Part shown: piece by piece, positions 34,168-45,329 of the stretch
Numbering within the stretch: the first letter of the stretch is position 1
How the letters are laid out: the number at the start of each line of letters is the position of its first letter
Source: Avena insularis
Lineage: Eukaryota > Streptophyta > Magnoliopsida > Poales > Poaceae
DNA: 64,000 nucleotides
Direction of reading: 5' to 3'
Assembly (NCBI GenBank): GCA_023614405.1
Contig: CM042688.1
Location: forward strand, 74,324,253 to 74,388,252
The notes under the pieces: model-generated
The model's database searches: none
Told to the model about the DNA's origin: nothing
What the model saw: only the letters and a program-made list of their open reading frames with translations
Position numbers and translations under genes: made by a program

Positions 34168-37100
34168 ATGTCTTTTGGCGAGATCGATGTATACATCGGA
34201 TTCCCTGAACCTGCCCCACCCACCCCAGCGGTGATGATAGAGGCAGAAGAAATTTCTAGGTCCCCTTTGTCTGTGGAGGCGGTAGAGTTCCGGATCTCAG
34301 AAAACCCTAATCCCACCCAGCCCGCACCAGTTGCGGAGATAGGGGAGAAATCCGAGCCTGAAGTAGACCTGACGGTTCAAGTCGAATCTAGAGTGGATCT
34401 CCCTGGCGAGGCCGAATCACAGATCGATTCATCCGCTGAGGTCGAAAACTAGGAGGATCATAGCAACAACCTTGGTTCTGGCCCTGCCAACGCCGGAACA
34501 GATCAACAGTTCCTGAGGCATACGTTGAGGCGTATGATGATGCAAGATGCAAGCGTGGATGAGGTTCTCGAGACTATCAGGATCTTCGAGGAAGCCCACG
34601 AGGAAAGCCACAACTACCCCAGGACCCACACGTCACACTTCGTCGGATATGTTGGATCCGGATCCGGCTCTGCCGATGCTGGAGAAAACACCGACTCAGT
34701 GCTGGAGGCGATCGGAACAAACACCGACTTACCCGCATCCTCGAATGACTCGATGACGTCGACAAATTTCCGAAAGTTCTCCATGGAGTATGAAGAGGAG
34801 TATAACTCCAGAGCTGGAGAGGAAGGAGAAGCCATGGATGAAGGATCCGTAGAAAAATCTCCCAAAGCGTAGGATGACATGGATATTAGAGATAATCCCG
34901 AGACACAGAAGTCCGAAAGTACCGATCAGAGCTTGACTCCGGGAAACGGACCCAAAGCCGTCTTTGCTACCGGCGCTGCCAAGAAGGCAAAGAAGAAGAA
35001 CAAGACCCCGGCAAAAGACCCTCCGGCAGAGGAGGTGATTGCTGAGGAATATGAGGAGGACTCGGATGGAGCATTGATCCTAGAAGAGCCCAAAGAAGAA
35101 TCGATGGATGGACACGTGATCACCGAAGGTGCACGTAAACTCATCGATGCTGCATTAACCACACCTATTCCTACAACTGCAGAACTTACTGCTGAAGAGC
35201 TGGACGAAAGGGCCTAGGCCCTAGAAGCGCGTTGCCAAGTACTCCTCGATGAAGCTAAAAACCTTGAGGAAGAAAAGAAACGCATGGCAGCTGCGGAGAA
35301 GTACAACTCTCGGCAGCATCAGAAGACCAGGAAGCATGATACTCATGATGCCCAATTCCCGCAGATTAACAAAGTCCTCTTTGGAGGAGACCATGGGATG
35401 CATCGGCGCGACAGTAACGGAGACTGGGTGTACCCAACACTAGTGCAAAACACCATTGCGTCTCGAGAAATCCTATCAAGTAATCCAGGCCTAGAGCAGA
35501 TTTGATTGGGCATTAAACTACTCAACAAGGGTCTGGAGCAGCAGAAGGTCGCCCTGTCTGGAGGTGGAAAACTGGTCTCTCAATCTGACCAATGTCGCAC
35601 GGATCCGGCCTGGAATGACGTAAGACGCCAACGTGTTTCGGAACAGCATCACCGTTCCGACCGTCGGGAAGAAACTACTCAAGAACCGGATCTTTAGGAC
35701 AACACCACAAAGCTGCACGTGAATGGCACAACGGTGCCCCAGTTGCGGAGCAAGAGGCAATTGCTGCACTGAATCCGAAGAATCCTCCCCGGTGAGAGCT
35801 GAATGATCGTAGGGAAGAAGATAAAGAGAAACGTCGGGAGGAGGACCGACAAAGAATGCCACCTCCTAGACACACAAGCCGTCCGACTGATGGACGAAGG
35901 AACGACAAACACCATGCTGAGTCAAGTTTGCAGGGGGCTCGTCGTAATGAAGATCCTCCCGAGAACCAGAATAACAATGCTCCAGACGGAGGCTGGCAAT
36001 CAGCCGGAAACCATCCAGCTACTCCACCCTCTCCACCAAGTAGCCATCACAACGGCTCCCAAGGAGGCCAAGGATGGCGTCTTGGCGGAGGAGGTGGTGG
36101 CAGAAGCCGAAGTTCGGCTCCAAGGCACCGTAGCCACAGCCGTCGTTCCGGACGATCTTTATCCCCAAGTGACGCAAGGCACAGGATTAACTCCAACATA
36201 GAGGCGTGGTGCTATGAAAACGATGATATATATGTGGGCCCAAAGTGTTTTGGACCAAATATAAGAGCTACAAAATTCCTAGAAGGATTTGCTATCTCAA
36301 GACATATTCAAGCCTACGACGGTATAGATCGACCAGATACTTGGCTCCAGGATTTTTTCCAGGCTTGCTGTATTGCCAAAGGCGGAAACAGCCTGGTCGC
36401 GTCCCAATATCTCCCACTCATGTTGCGGAAGACAGCGTGATCATGGCTCAATGAACTTCCGGAGAACACCATCCACAATTGGTATGATATGCAAAGTGCG
36501 TTCTTTTGGAATTTCGAAGGCACATATTGGAGGCCCTGTATGGTAGGAGACCTACAACATTGCACCCAGAAAGCCGGAGAAACTTGCCGGGATTATCTCG
36601 GATGATGGATCGACACCAAGAACTCCTATGAAGGAGTAAATGACCAAACTGCGATTGAAGCTTTCAGTGCAGGACTCCCAATTGGTTTACTACGTCATCG
36701 CTTGAAGTGTGCAAGGTCACTGACTTGGGAGTAATGATAGAAACAGCGAGCAAGTATGCAGATGCTGACGATGACGCGGAGGGATTACTTAATACCCTAG
36801 ATGTGCCACAGTCTACAAAACAACCAAAGCAGCAAGCTCAGAAGCGCAAGAACACCTCGGAAGAAAATCCCAACACGGAAACGGCAGTTGTCACTGCTAC
36901 TTTCGGGTCTAGAGGATGAGGAGGGTGCGGTGGTGGCCGTGGACGCGGTCGCGGGACATCAAGAGTTCAGGGTAGAGGATACCAACAACCTAGCAAAACC
37001 TACTCCTGGGCTGACATTGCCAATAACCCATGTGTGCATCACTTAGATGCCAATGGGGGCTCGTCCCACCCAAACACCGAGTGTCGTTTCAATGATGACA

Positions 37101-37330
37101 TCAAGAAAGACGATACTGCTGGCTACAAGGCTAAGCGGAAGAAGGGGAAGAACAATCCCAAAAAGGATAAAGAGACCAAGGATGATTCCGACATGGAGGA
37201 AGCCGATGCTTCAAATCCCAAGCCGGAAGGGAAAAAAACTTCTCGACAAAGAAAGACACTTACGTCACCTTCCTCGGATCTCAACCAACAAAGGTCAAGA
37301 TAGCAGTTCTGCATGAGCTCAACGCAACAG
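34168..37330 (+). pseudogene. gag of element C (degenerate)
   Basis: Starts at the conserved MSFGEIDVYIGF; the frame is open upstream to the PBS but is cut by a TAG in U5. The acidic N-terminus, KKAKKKNK patch, AEELDERA helix and gag core (DTWLQDFFQACCIAKGG) are visible. The C-terminal HLDANGGSSHPNTECRF is followed by a long Lys/Asp/Glu linker (KKDKETKDDSDMEEAD) that A has lost. Stops near 34450, 34872, 35215, 35503, 36438 and 36602 and frameshifts near 35700 and 36713 inactivate it. Confidence 0.83.
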
Positions 37331-38047
37331 TTCCGGCTGTCCCTCAGTTCTTGGACTGGTCGGAAGTGGCAATCACCTTTCACCGTGCTGATCATCCGCC
37401 TAAGTTGCACAAGTGAGGAAAATACGCCTTAGTCGTCAATCCACTTATTGACGGCTATGGTTTCTCCAAGACTCTCATGGACGGTGGCACCAGCATCAAC
37501 ATTTTGTATGTCGAAACTCTACGCCGGATGAAGATCTCGGAGACCCAGCTGAACTACAGCTCTGTGATCTTTCACGGAGTTGTCCCAGGAAGACAAGCAA
37601 ATTCCTTGGGAGAAATCACTTTGGATACCTTTGGAACTCCAAAGAACTACCGGACGGAAGCACTTTCCTTTGAAGAGGTCTCGTTCAAGAGCGCTTACCA
37701 CGCTATATTCGGACGTCCGGCTTACTGGGTTTTATGGCTCGTCCGTGTTACATTTATAATATGATGAAAATTCTAGGTCCCAACAGCGTGATCACCATCA
37801 GGGGAGACCCAAAGAAAGCGCGAGAGTGCGAGGATGGAAATGCCGCCTTTGCTGAAGCCGTGCTGCACGCCCAGGAGTACCAGGAGATCAAGAAGACCAT
37901 AGATCCGTCCGAGATGCTGTGACAAAGAAGGAGGTGACAAAGCCGAATCCGGAGTTCAACGCATCAGAAGAGATGAAGAAGACGCCATTGAAGGATGATG
38001 ACCCCTCCAAGGTGACCCAGATAGGTGTAGGCCTAGATAGCGCATAG
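37331..38047 (+). pseudogene. Aspartic protease of element C
   Basis: VPQFLDWSEVAITF leads to an in-frame TGA near 37414, then the active-site region LMDGGTSINILY and AIFGRPAYW. A three-base in-frame deletion removes the Val of LDVTFGT. One base is lost near 37730. The end is the TAG at 38045-38047 common to all copies. Confidence 0.85.
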
Positions 38048-38971
38048 GAAAGTGTTCTTATCAAGTTCCTCCAAGCAAATCAAGATATCTTCGCATAACA
38101 GCCATCTGACATGACCGAAGTACCTAGGGAACTTGCCAAGCACTCTTTAAATGTACAACCGAATGCTAAACCCGTCAAACAGTCCCTACGGCATTTTGAC
38201 GATGAAAAGCGTAAGGCAATAGCTAAGGAACTAGCATGTCTCAAGTTAACCGGTTTCATAGAAGAGGTCATCCACACTGAGTGGTCGGCCAATCTTGTAA
38301 TGGTCCCTAAAAAGGACACCACTGATTTAAGGATGTGTGTTGATTATACTGCCTTGAACAAGGCTTGTCCCAAAGATCCATTCGCTCTGCCTAGGATTGA
38401 TCAAGTTATGGATTCTACGGCAGGCTCGGAACTCCTATGTTTTCTCGACGCATATTCCGGTTATCACCAAATCCGGATGAAGGAATCTGACAAAGTCAAA
38501 ACTTCATTCATAACCCCCTTCGGAACCTTCTGTTTCATTACGATGCCCTTTGGGCTGAAAAAACGCAGGAGCTACGTACCAACGCACAATGCAGCATTGC
38601 CTCCACTACCAAATCGGACACAATGTACATGCATATGTGGATGATATTGCGGTGATGTCCAAAAAGAAGGAAACCCTGATTTCTGACTTGGAGGAAACGT
38701 TCGCCAATCTATGAAAATACAACATAATGCTTAACCCAAAGAAATGTTTCTTTGGAATACCAGCCGGAAAATTGTTAGGTTTTATCATGTCTCAAAGAGG
38801 CATAGAGGTAAACCGAGACAAAATCAAGGCTATACTCAATATTTCCAGGCCAACTCGCCTGAAGGACGTACATAGACTAACTGGTTGCATTGCTGCAGTC
38901 AGTCGGTTTGTAAGCCGGCTCGGTGAAAGAGCCGCACCACTATACAAACTCCTGAAAAGACCAAGAATTTT
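38048..38971 (+). pseudogene. Reverse transcriptase of element C
   Basis: Open from MTEVPRELAKHSLNV to MPFGLKK, including VPKKDTTDLRMCVDY and FLDAYSGYHQI. An extra A near 38560 shifts the frame before YVDD (near 38635-38650). A CGA-to-TGA stop lies near 38713. A two-base loss near 38955 again shifts the frame just before the RNase H domain. Confidence 0.88.
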
Positions 38972-41068
38972 GTGTGCACCGATGAAGCTGAAGCTGCACT
39001 GCAAGACCTGAAAGCAGTACTCGCATCTTCTCCCATCCTTGCAGCACCAGAACCACAGGAACCGATGTTGCTCTATCTTGCTGCGACAAACAAAGTCGTC
39101 AGTATCGTCATGGTGGTGGAGAGACCGGAGGAAAATCAGGAACAATTTGTGCAGCGTCTGACTTACTATCTAAGCGAGGTCTTAACAGAATCAAAACAGC
39201 GGTATCCGCATTATCAAAAGCTAGCTTACGGTGTGGTCTTAGCATCTCGTAAGCTACATCATTATTTTCAGGAACATCCAATTACTATGGTGAGCACAGC
39301 TCCCATGAGAGATATAATCAACAATAGTGACGCCATAGGACGCGTCGCCAAATGGGGCATAGAGCTTTCAGCTTTCGATATTGAGTACAAATCTCGTACA
39401 ACAATCAAATCCCAAATCCTTACTGACTTTGTCGCTGATTGGACAGAGACAACGGAGAGTATGACCTTACCAGAGTCAGAATACTGGACCTTGCATTTTG
39501 ACGGGTCTAAAGCGCTCGGGGGCTCGGGGGCTGGCGTGGTGCTCAAGTCACCCCAAGGTGATAAACTTTTTTATGTATTGCAGATACACTTCACGGTGAT
39601 GAACAACATTGCCGAATATGAAGCACTACTGCATGGAATCCGGATTGCTAAGGACATCGGCGTCCGACGATTAATGTGTTATGGAGATTCGGATCTTGTT
39701 GCTCAACAAGTGTCGGATATCTATAAGGCAAACAAGCACATGGCGGCATATAGAGCTGTTGTGGATGAATTATCTAAATCGTTTGAAGGGTTTGAAGTTC
39801 AACACATCCCTCGAATAGAAAATGAGGAAGCAGATGCACTATCTCGAATAGGCTCTGCCCAGAAAAAGGTCCCGGATGGCTCTTTTTTAGAGCACCTCAA
39901 AGTTCCCTCTATAAAAGGAGTAGATGAGGAATATCCGACCAAATCCGACTCACCTTTAGTAGCAGTTTTGGCTGTGATTCCTAGCTGGACTCAACCCTAT
40001 CTTAATTTCTTGATAGACGGAAAATTACCCAAAGACGAAGTTCTGAGCCGACAGATCGTCCGACGAGCAAAAGCCTATACTATAATTAGTGGTGAGCTCT
40101 ATAAGCGGAGTGCGTCTGGGGTCTTTCAGCGTTGTGTATCTCCGGAAGAAGGAGTGGAAATCTTACGAGAGATCCACGAAGGCGAGTGTGGTCACCATGC
40201 TGTAGCCAAATCCTTAGTGGCAAAACCTTTCCGACACGGTTTTTTCTGGTTTATAGCCAAGGCAGATGCCGAACGGCTAGTCAAGACGTGCAAGGGCTAC
40301 CAAAAGTACGCCAAACAAGCTCACGTTCTAGCTGATCAGCTACAAACAATACCTATAACATGGCCTTTCGCGGTCTGGGGGCTTGACATGGTAGGACCGT
40401 TTAAACGGGCTCCAAGTGGGTTTACACACCTCTTAGTGATGGTGGATAAATTCACCAAATGGATTGAGGCTAAACCCATCACTAGTTGTGATGGAGCAAC
40501 AGCCAGAAGATTTGTTGAGGATGTTATAATCCCATACGGTTATCCGCATAGCATTATCATGGACAATGAGAGTAACTTTTCTATGGGAGAGCTTGCCAAA
40601 TTCTGCAATGAACAAAATATCTGGCTTGACATTGCGTCAGTCGCACATCCACAAGTTAATGGACAAGTCGAAAGAGCAAATGGTTTAATCTTGCAGGGCC
40701 TAAAACCGAGACTCGAAGCACCACTACGACATGATGCGGGGGCTTGGGCAGAGGAATTACCTTCTGTAATATGGAGTTTGCGAACAACTCCAAACAGGTC
40801 AACTGGATACACACCTTTCTTCTTGGTCTATGGCGCGGAAGCAGTTCTTCCTAGTGATTTGATTCACACTTCTCCTAGAGTGGTCGAGTATATTGAAGAG
40901 GATGCCGAAATTTCTCGACAAAATGATCTCGACTTAGTCGAAGAAGTTCGCGTCGTTGCTGAGATGAGGTCAACAGCCTATCAGCAGAAGTTACGCAAGT
41001 ATCATAGCCAGAGAGTCAGAAACTGGTCTTTCAATAAGGGCGATTTGGTTCTCCTGCTTGTGAAATAA
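38972..41068 (+). CDS. RNase H, second RNase H and integrase of element C (698-residue open frame)
   Basis: The longest intact frame in the window. Residues 1-150: the Gypsy RNase H (PEPQEPMLLYLAATN, KQRYPHYQKLAYG). Residues about 170-295: the archaeal-type second RNase H (WTLHFDGSKALGGSGAGVV, NNIAEYEALLHGIR, YGDSDLV, ADALSRIGSA). Residues about 405-450: H2C2 finger, but the last Cys is Tyr (CKGYQKY), so zinc binding is doubtful. Residues about 465-620: integrase core with Asp in GLDMVGPF, Asp in IIMDNESNF (usually TDNGSNF) and Glu in NGQVERANGL. The frame stops at TAA where A and B read Gln. It is part of the former gag-pol polyprotein, so the first Met is not a real start. Activity is unlikely without the upstream RT. 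Confidence 0.9.
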   Translation: MCTDEAEAALQDLKAVLASSPILAAPEPQEPMLLYLAATNKVVSIVMVVERPEENQEQFVQRLTYYLSEVLTESKQRYPHYQKLAYGVVLASRKLHHYFQEHPITMVSTAPMRDIINNSDAIGRVAKWGIELSAFDIEYKSRTTIKSQILTDFVADWTETTESMTLPESEYWTLHFDGSKALGGSGAGVVLKSPQGDKLFYVLQIHFTVMNNIAEYEALLHGIRIAKDIGVRRLMCYGDSDLVAQQVSDIYKANKHMAAYRAVVDELSKSFEGFEVQHIPRIENEEADALSRIGSAQKKVPDGSFLEHLKVPSIKGVDEEYPTKSDSPLVAVLAVIPSWTQPYLNFLIDGKLPKDEVLSRQIVRRAKAYTIISGELYKRSASGVFQRCVSPEEGVEILREIHEGECGHHAVAKSLVAKPFRHGFFWFIAKADAERLVKTCKGYQKYAKQAHVLADQLQTIPITWPFAVWGLDMVGPFKRAPSGFTHLLVMVDKFTKWIEAKPITSCDGATARRFVEDVIIPYGYPHSIIMDNESNFSMGELAKFCNEQNIWLDIASVAHPQVNGQVERANGLILQGLKPRLEAPLRHDAGAWAEELPSVIWSLRTTPNRSTGYTPFFLVYGAEAVLPSDLIHTSPRVVEYIEEDAEISRQNDLDLVEEVRVVAEMRSTAYQQKLRKYHSQRVRNWSFNKGDLVLLLVK

Positions 41069-41794
41069 AGAAAGCACAAACTTTCCCCAGCATGGGAAGG
41101 GCCATTTTTAGTTAGTCGAGTATTGCACAATGGTTCATACTACCTAACTGATATATGGCCAGTCAAAGAAAGACCTACTACTAAGAAGAGAAAGAGAGCT
41201 GGAGGCAATACAAATCTGGATGAGTTAGACAGACCATGGAATATTGCTCAACTACGTCCCTTTTATTCTTAGTTTACTTTTCTTTGTAATCATATATGTG
41301 TACATGTTCAATGACAAATAAAGTCTTGGTTCCCTCAAAATCTTTCTGAGAAGTTTTACCATCTTATTTCCGAATGATCATGTCACAGTCGAAAATCCTA
41401 GAATACTTGAAAGTACTTTATGCGCATGTTTGTTCTGGTTTAGATTTCCGATTCTAAAATTGATACCTTTGGGTATAAATCTAAATTTTCTAGTCTATAC
41501 TTTGGTTATTTGTCTGATTGCTGGATGCGGGCATTTTCCGAGTAGTGAATTGTTGGTACTGGAAGATGGCTTTGTTTTCGAGTTTAAACTGGTTTAGCAA
41601 TTGAGCTTCGTTGCTCGGCAAAGTTTCCGTGTTGAAAGTTGGTCGGCTCACAAAAGGGACGAGGCAGAAAGCTAGATAAATGATAAGTGCAGACAAAAAG
41701 TACAAGTGTTTATGCAAACATTTCAGGCACATAAAATCAAAGCCAAAAGTGCTGAATAGATAAGTTAAAACTTAGCACTAGCAAAAGTAGTGTA
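41069..41794. other. End of pol and non-coding spacer, element C
   Basis: The homologous frame continues after the stop through the integrase C-terminal module and basic tail (KKRKRAGG) to the TAG at 41270-41272. Beyond it is the AT-rich spacer, with AATAAA at 41317-41322 as a likely polyadenylation signal. No other gene. Confidence 0.7.
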
Positions 41795-44700
41795 CTACTT
41801 ATTTATAGATCCAAATTGTTTTTTAGAATAACATATTGTTCTTCTGATACTCGATGATGCAGGGGGAAAGGTAGGAGCTCCCGGCTCACTGGATACATCG
41901 GCCTCATCTTGATAATGTTCCGAGATATTCAAGTCTGATATGGTTTGATCATCGTCGGAAATATCAGTTGTTTCTTCGGAAGGCAGAGGTGGCGTGTCCA
42001 CGCGGGTGAAGAAAGGAGTGTCGTAGCAGGTCAAATCAGCTACGTGGCACCCATATCCGGCGCAGGAGTCCATGATGGCCTTGATGTCTTGCTCATGTCC
42101 GTCTTCATCCACTTTGTAGTACCCTCTGGTTACTTGCCAGATCTCCATGTTTCCATGGTGGCTCATAACCATGGTGAGAGCGTTTTGCACTGCGGTTTGC
42201 GCGTAGGACATGTTCTAGTCCTGAACAAGCTGTGGCATATCCTTGGCCTTGTCTCGCACCTAAAAACCGGACATGCTATGCATATCCATAACCTTGAGAA
42301 CTTCGCCAATATCTTCGAGGGATTGGCGAAAGTAATGCAGCAAATCACCGACTTGAGTAAGCCGGCTGGTACGAGACTCGGTAGAGGTTGAGTCCATCAA
42401 GTTCAGAGGACCCGCGCATATAATGCAAAGGGTAAGTAAAAAAACCCGGACTCCAAAGAGTCTAAAGATGCAGATAAGTCAGAAAAAGGGAAACATACCA
42501 AAGATGACATCGTCGACTTTGGCCTTATCTTCATGAAGACTCTGGAGTTCAGCCTGGAGTGCCTCGGAAATGTCCTTTTCTCTAAATAGCTCATTGCTGA
42601 GATCCGAGATTTTCTTATCTTGAAGCGTAATCTTGCGATCACGCTCATCGGTGGCCATGGAGGTGGATTCGAGAATTTGAGCAATGCTCTTCACATGATC
42701 TGCCTTAAGCTTATCTAGCTCTTGGCGAAGTTCTTTGTTCTCCACCACCAAGGTCTTAAGATTCTCGGCCTCCTCGATCACAGCGCAGGACTGTTTTACC
42801 AGTGCTATAAGAAAAAAAGAACATACAGTTCAACAAAAAAAATTCGACTATGAAATAAAAGACAAGGTTTGAGTTTTGGAATGTTTACCTTCGGCCTCAT
42901 CCTTGGAAACCTTCAGCTGTGCATTTTCAAGCCGGAGAGTTTTGATCTCTTTCCGCTTGTTACAAACATTTTTCAACAAATCCTGGTTATATGAATATAC
43001 TTTCTGTAAGTCAGAATACCCAGAGTCAGAAGTCTACTAAAGACTCGGGCTAATATTTTTACTAATATCAGCACGAGCCTTGGGGGCTACACTAGTTCAT
43101 TCTCTGGCATCCTAAGGAAGCATAAAACTGGATTTGATTTTCCAGCTTCATGCTTGGCGGCTAGAGGATATGATATGAAATAAGGAAAATGAGAGTTGGA
43201 ATTCCGACTTACATATTCCTCACTTAGTTTGTCTAAACTCGAATTCACCTCGGTGGCAACCTTCTTGGTGAAAGTTAGGGGGATCACCGACACAGTTGGA
43301 AGCACGTCGGACCTTATCTTCTCGTCACGAAGACGAACTTGTTCAAGAAGATCAGAGTGTTTGATATCCTCTGCTTCCTGTGCCTCTTCTACGGCAGAGA
43401 GTGTTCGCCTCTCTAGGCATTCCCGGGCCAGCCGCTAGATCTCCTCCACAGACTTCCGAGATAGGCCAAGCTTGGCAAGTCCCGGATTGTCCAGGAGATT
43501 CTCGGCAACGGTCTCTGCCGAGGGATCATTACCCGAGGAGGGTTCACCCTTATCAACACCTGAGTCACTCATGGTGACATCAGTTTGCGATTCAAGGATC
43601 GCTGGCTCTGACGGTTGAGCCGGATCTTCTACAACAGTCGGAGATGGAATAATCTCCGGCGCTACAGAAGGCTGAGGGGCAGGATTCTGAGGAGCCACGG
43701 TAGGAGAAGCCAGTTTGAGCTTCGACTGGTGTAGAGGCTTCGCAGAAGTTTCCTTCCCTTTGCCCTTGATGAGCTGTTTAGCTCTGAGAAGATAATAGAA
43801 CAAAGAACATTACATCTCAGAAGGAATTACAAGTAAAATACAAAGACCCTGTGAGGAAATATTACCTCTTCACAAAATGCACTTCTTTGGTGCCGATGGC
43901 CAATGTCGAAGCCTTGCGTTTCTGAGGAACGACATCAGGACCAATTCACCCTCGTCCTGAGAAAACTCAGGAGGATATCCCTCGATAGGAGCAAACTCCA
44001 ACTCGGGGAAGTCAGCAAGCTGAAAAGGAAAAGTATCTCAGTATTGCAAAAATAACATAAAGATGAGCACATAAAAAGATTTACTGCTGAAGTTTACCGG
44101 CACAACAGGATCTTCCGCTGTATGCATGTCCAGGGACAACTCTGGAATTTTCCTCTCGATCCGCTCCCTTATCAGCCATTTGACTTGGCATATATTATCT
44201 TTCGGCTTTAAGGTCTTGGAGCTGATACGGAGGGAATCCTTCTTCGACAATGTGATGGAATGCATCAGTCGATCTCCATGATGTTGGAGAGGTTGGATCC
44301 AGCATGACACCTAGCACTGAACCAAGTCGGACCCTTTCAGGCCCTTGTGCTTCATCAGATATTCGATCCGTCTCTTGGCGAGAAATAGATCATCACTGAG
44401 AGTCGGAGCGACCTCGTCCCAAGATTCTTGGGGCGTGGCGGCTCCGTCGATGAAAGCCGGCAAAGCAGTATCTTTGCCGAGAGCAGGGATATCCTTGTGG
44501 TAGAAAAAAGTGGACGACCATTGTTTGACCGACTCACTTGCCATAATCCAGGGATAAACGCGCTCACGCCTAACCTAAAAACTAATGGTATCGGTAATAT
44601 AAGGATTACGGCAGTGATGGAATTTCTCCGGACATGAAAATAGTACCGGAAAAGAGTGAGGCTTGGCCTAATGCCGAGATACCCCTTGCACAAAGAGGTG

Positions 44701-45023
44701 TACGCACTCATCTCTAAGATGGAGTTCAGGGGGAGATGGTGGAGATGAACACCATAATGATCTATAACCTCGGAAAATAAATCCGAGGGAGGAAAGGAAA
44801 GACCTCTGTCAAGGTGAGTGCCGAAATGCACTCGCTCGTCGTCGCGGGGGTTGGGGACGGTTTTGCCGAAGCAGCTCCGCCAGTCGCTGGCGAGAAGGAG
44901 CCCTTCGTGTTCAACGACCTGGAGTTTGGGATCGTCCAAGATGCAGGAGATCCAAACTCCACGGTGTCTCTCTTTCTCTGCCGTCGCTGCCGCTTCCAAG
45001 CCGGAGGATGATGAGGAAGCCAT
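41795..45023 (-). pseudogene. Antisense gene of element C, six predicted exons
   Basis: Exons: 45023-44098, 44019-43866, 43783-43213, 43003-42889, 42804-42499 and 42411-41795. The start MASSSSSGLEAAATAEKER matches A. The Transposase_28-like domain reads VHFGTHLDRGLSFPPS, LHHLPLNSILEMSAY, LCKGYLGIRPSLTLFRYYF. The coiled-coil exons are intact (NKELRQELDKLKADHVKS, KKISDLSNELFREKD). Three lesions are visible: a frameshift near 44610 in exon 1, loss of the AG acceptor before exon 6 (CAG to CGG), and loss of the original stop codon near 41851, which adds about 18 residues. It is the best copy for judging the protein. Confidence 0.75.
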
Positions 45024-45170
45024 TCTTCCACTACGCTGGTGACCTTAGATGGGCGGCGCTGGAGGTGTTTTTTGCTGGAGGCAGTGGAGCGCTAGGTTCG
45101 TGGGAGGCGTAGAGGAGAAGGAAACGACGCTGAGAACTGGTGAAGAAGTCAGGGAGAAGAATCCACATCA

Positions 45171-45179
45171 CTTATATCC
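45171..45179 (-). promoter_or_regulatory. Probable TATA box of the antisense gene, element C
   Basis: The minus strand reads GGATATAAG about 150 bases upstream of the ATG, as in A and B. Confidence 0.55.
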
Positions 45180-45324
45180 GCCAGGCGCGTCAAGATTCGT
45201 GTAAACACTACAGTGAACGTGCCACACGTCGTGGAAAGGACGGGGAAACCTCCACGCGATGATTACGCCGCCTCGATCTCCACGCACGCATTGAACCGGC
45301 GCCTCGGTTCCGTGAAAGGCAGAC

Positions 45325-45329
45325 CCACC
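45325..45329. repeat. Target site duplication of the Copia element (CCACC)
   Basis: CCACC at 45325-45329 and 53578-53582. Element A reads GACCCACCAACGG uninterrupted, which confirms the site. Confidence 0.93.
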
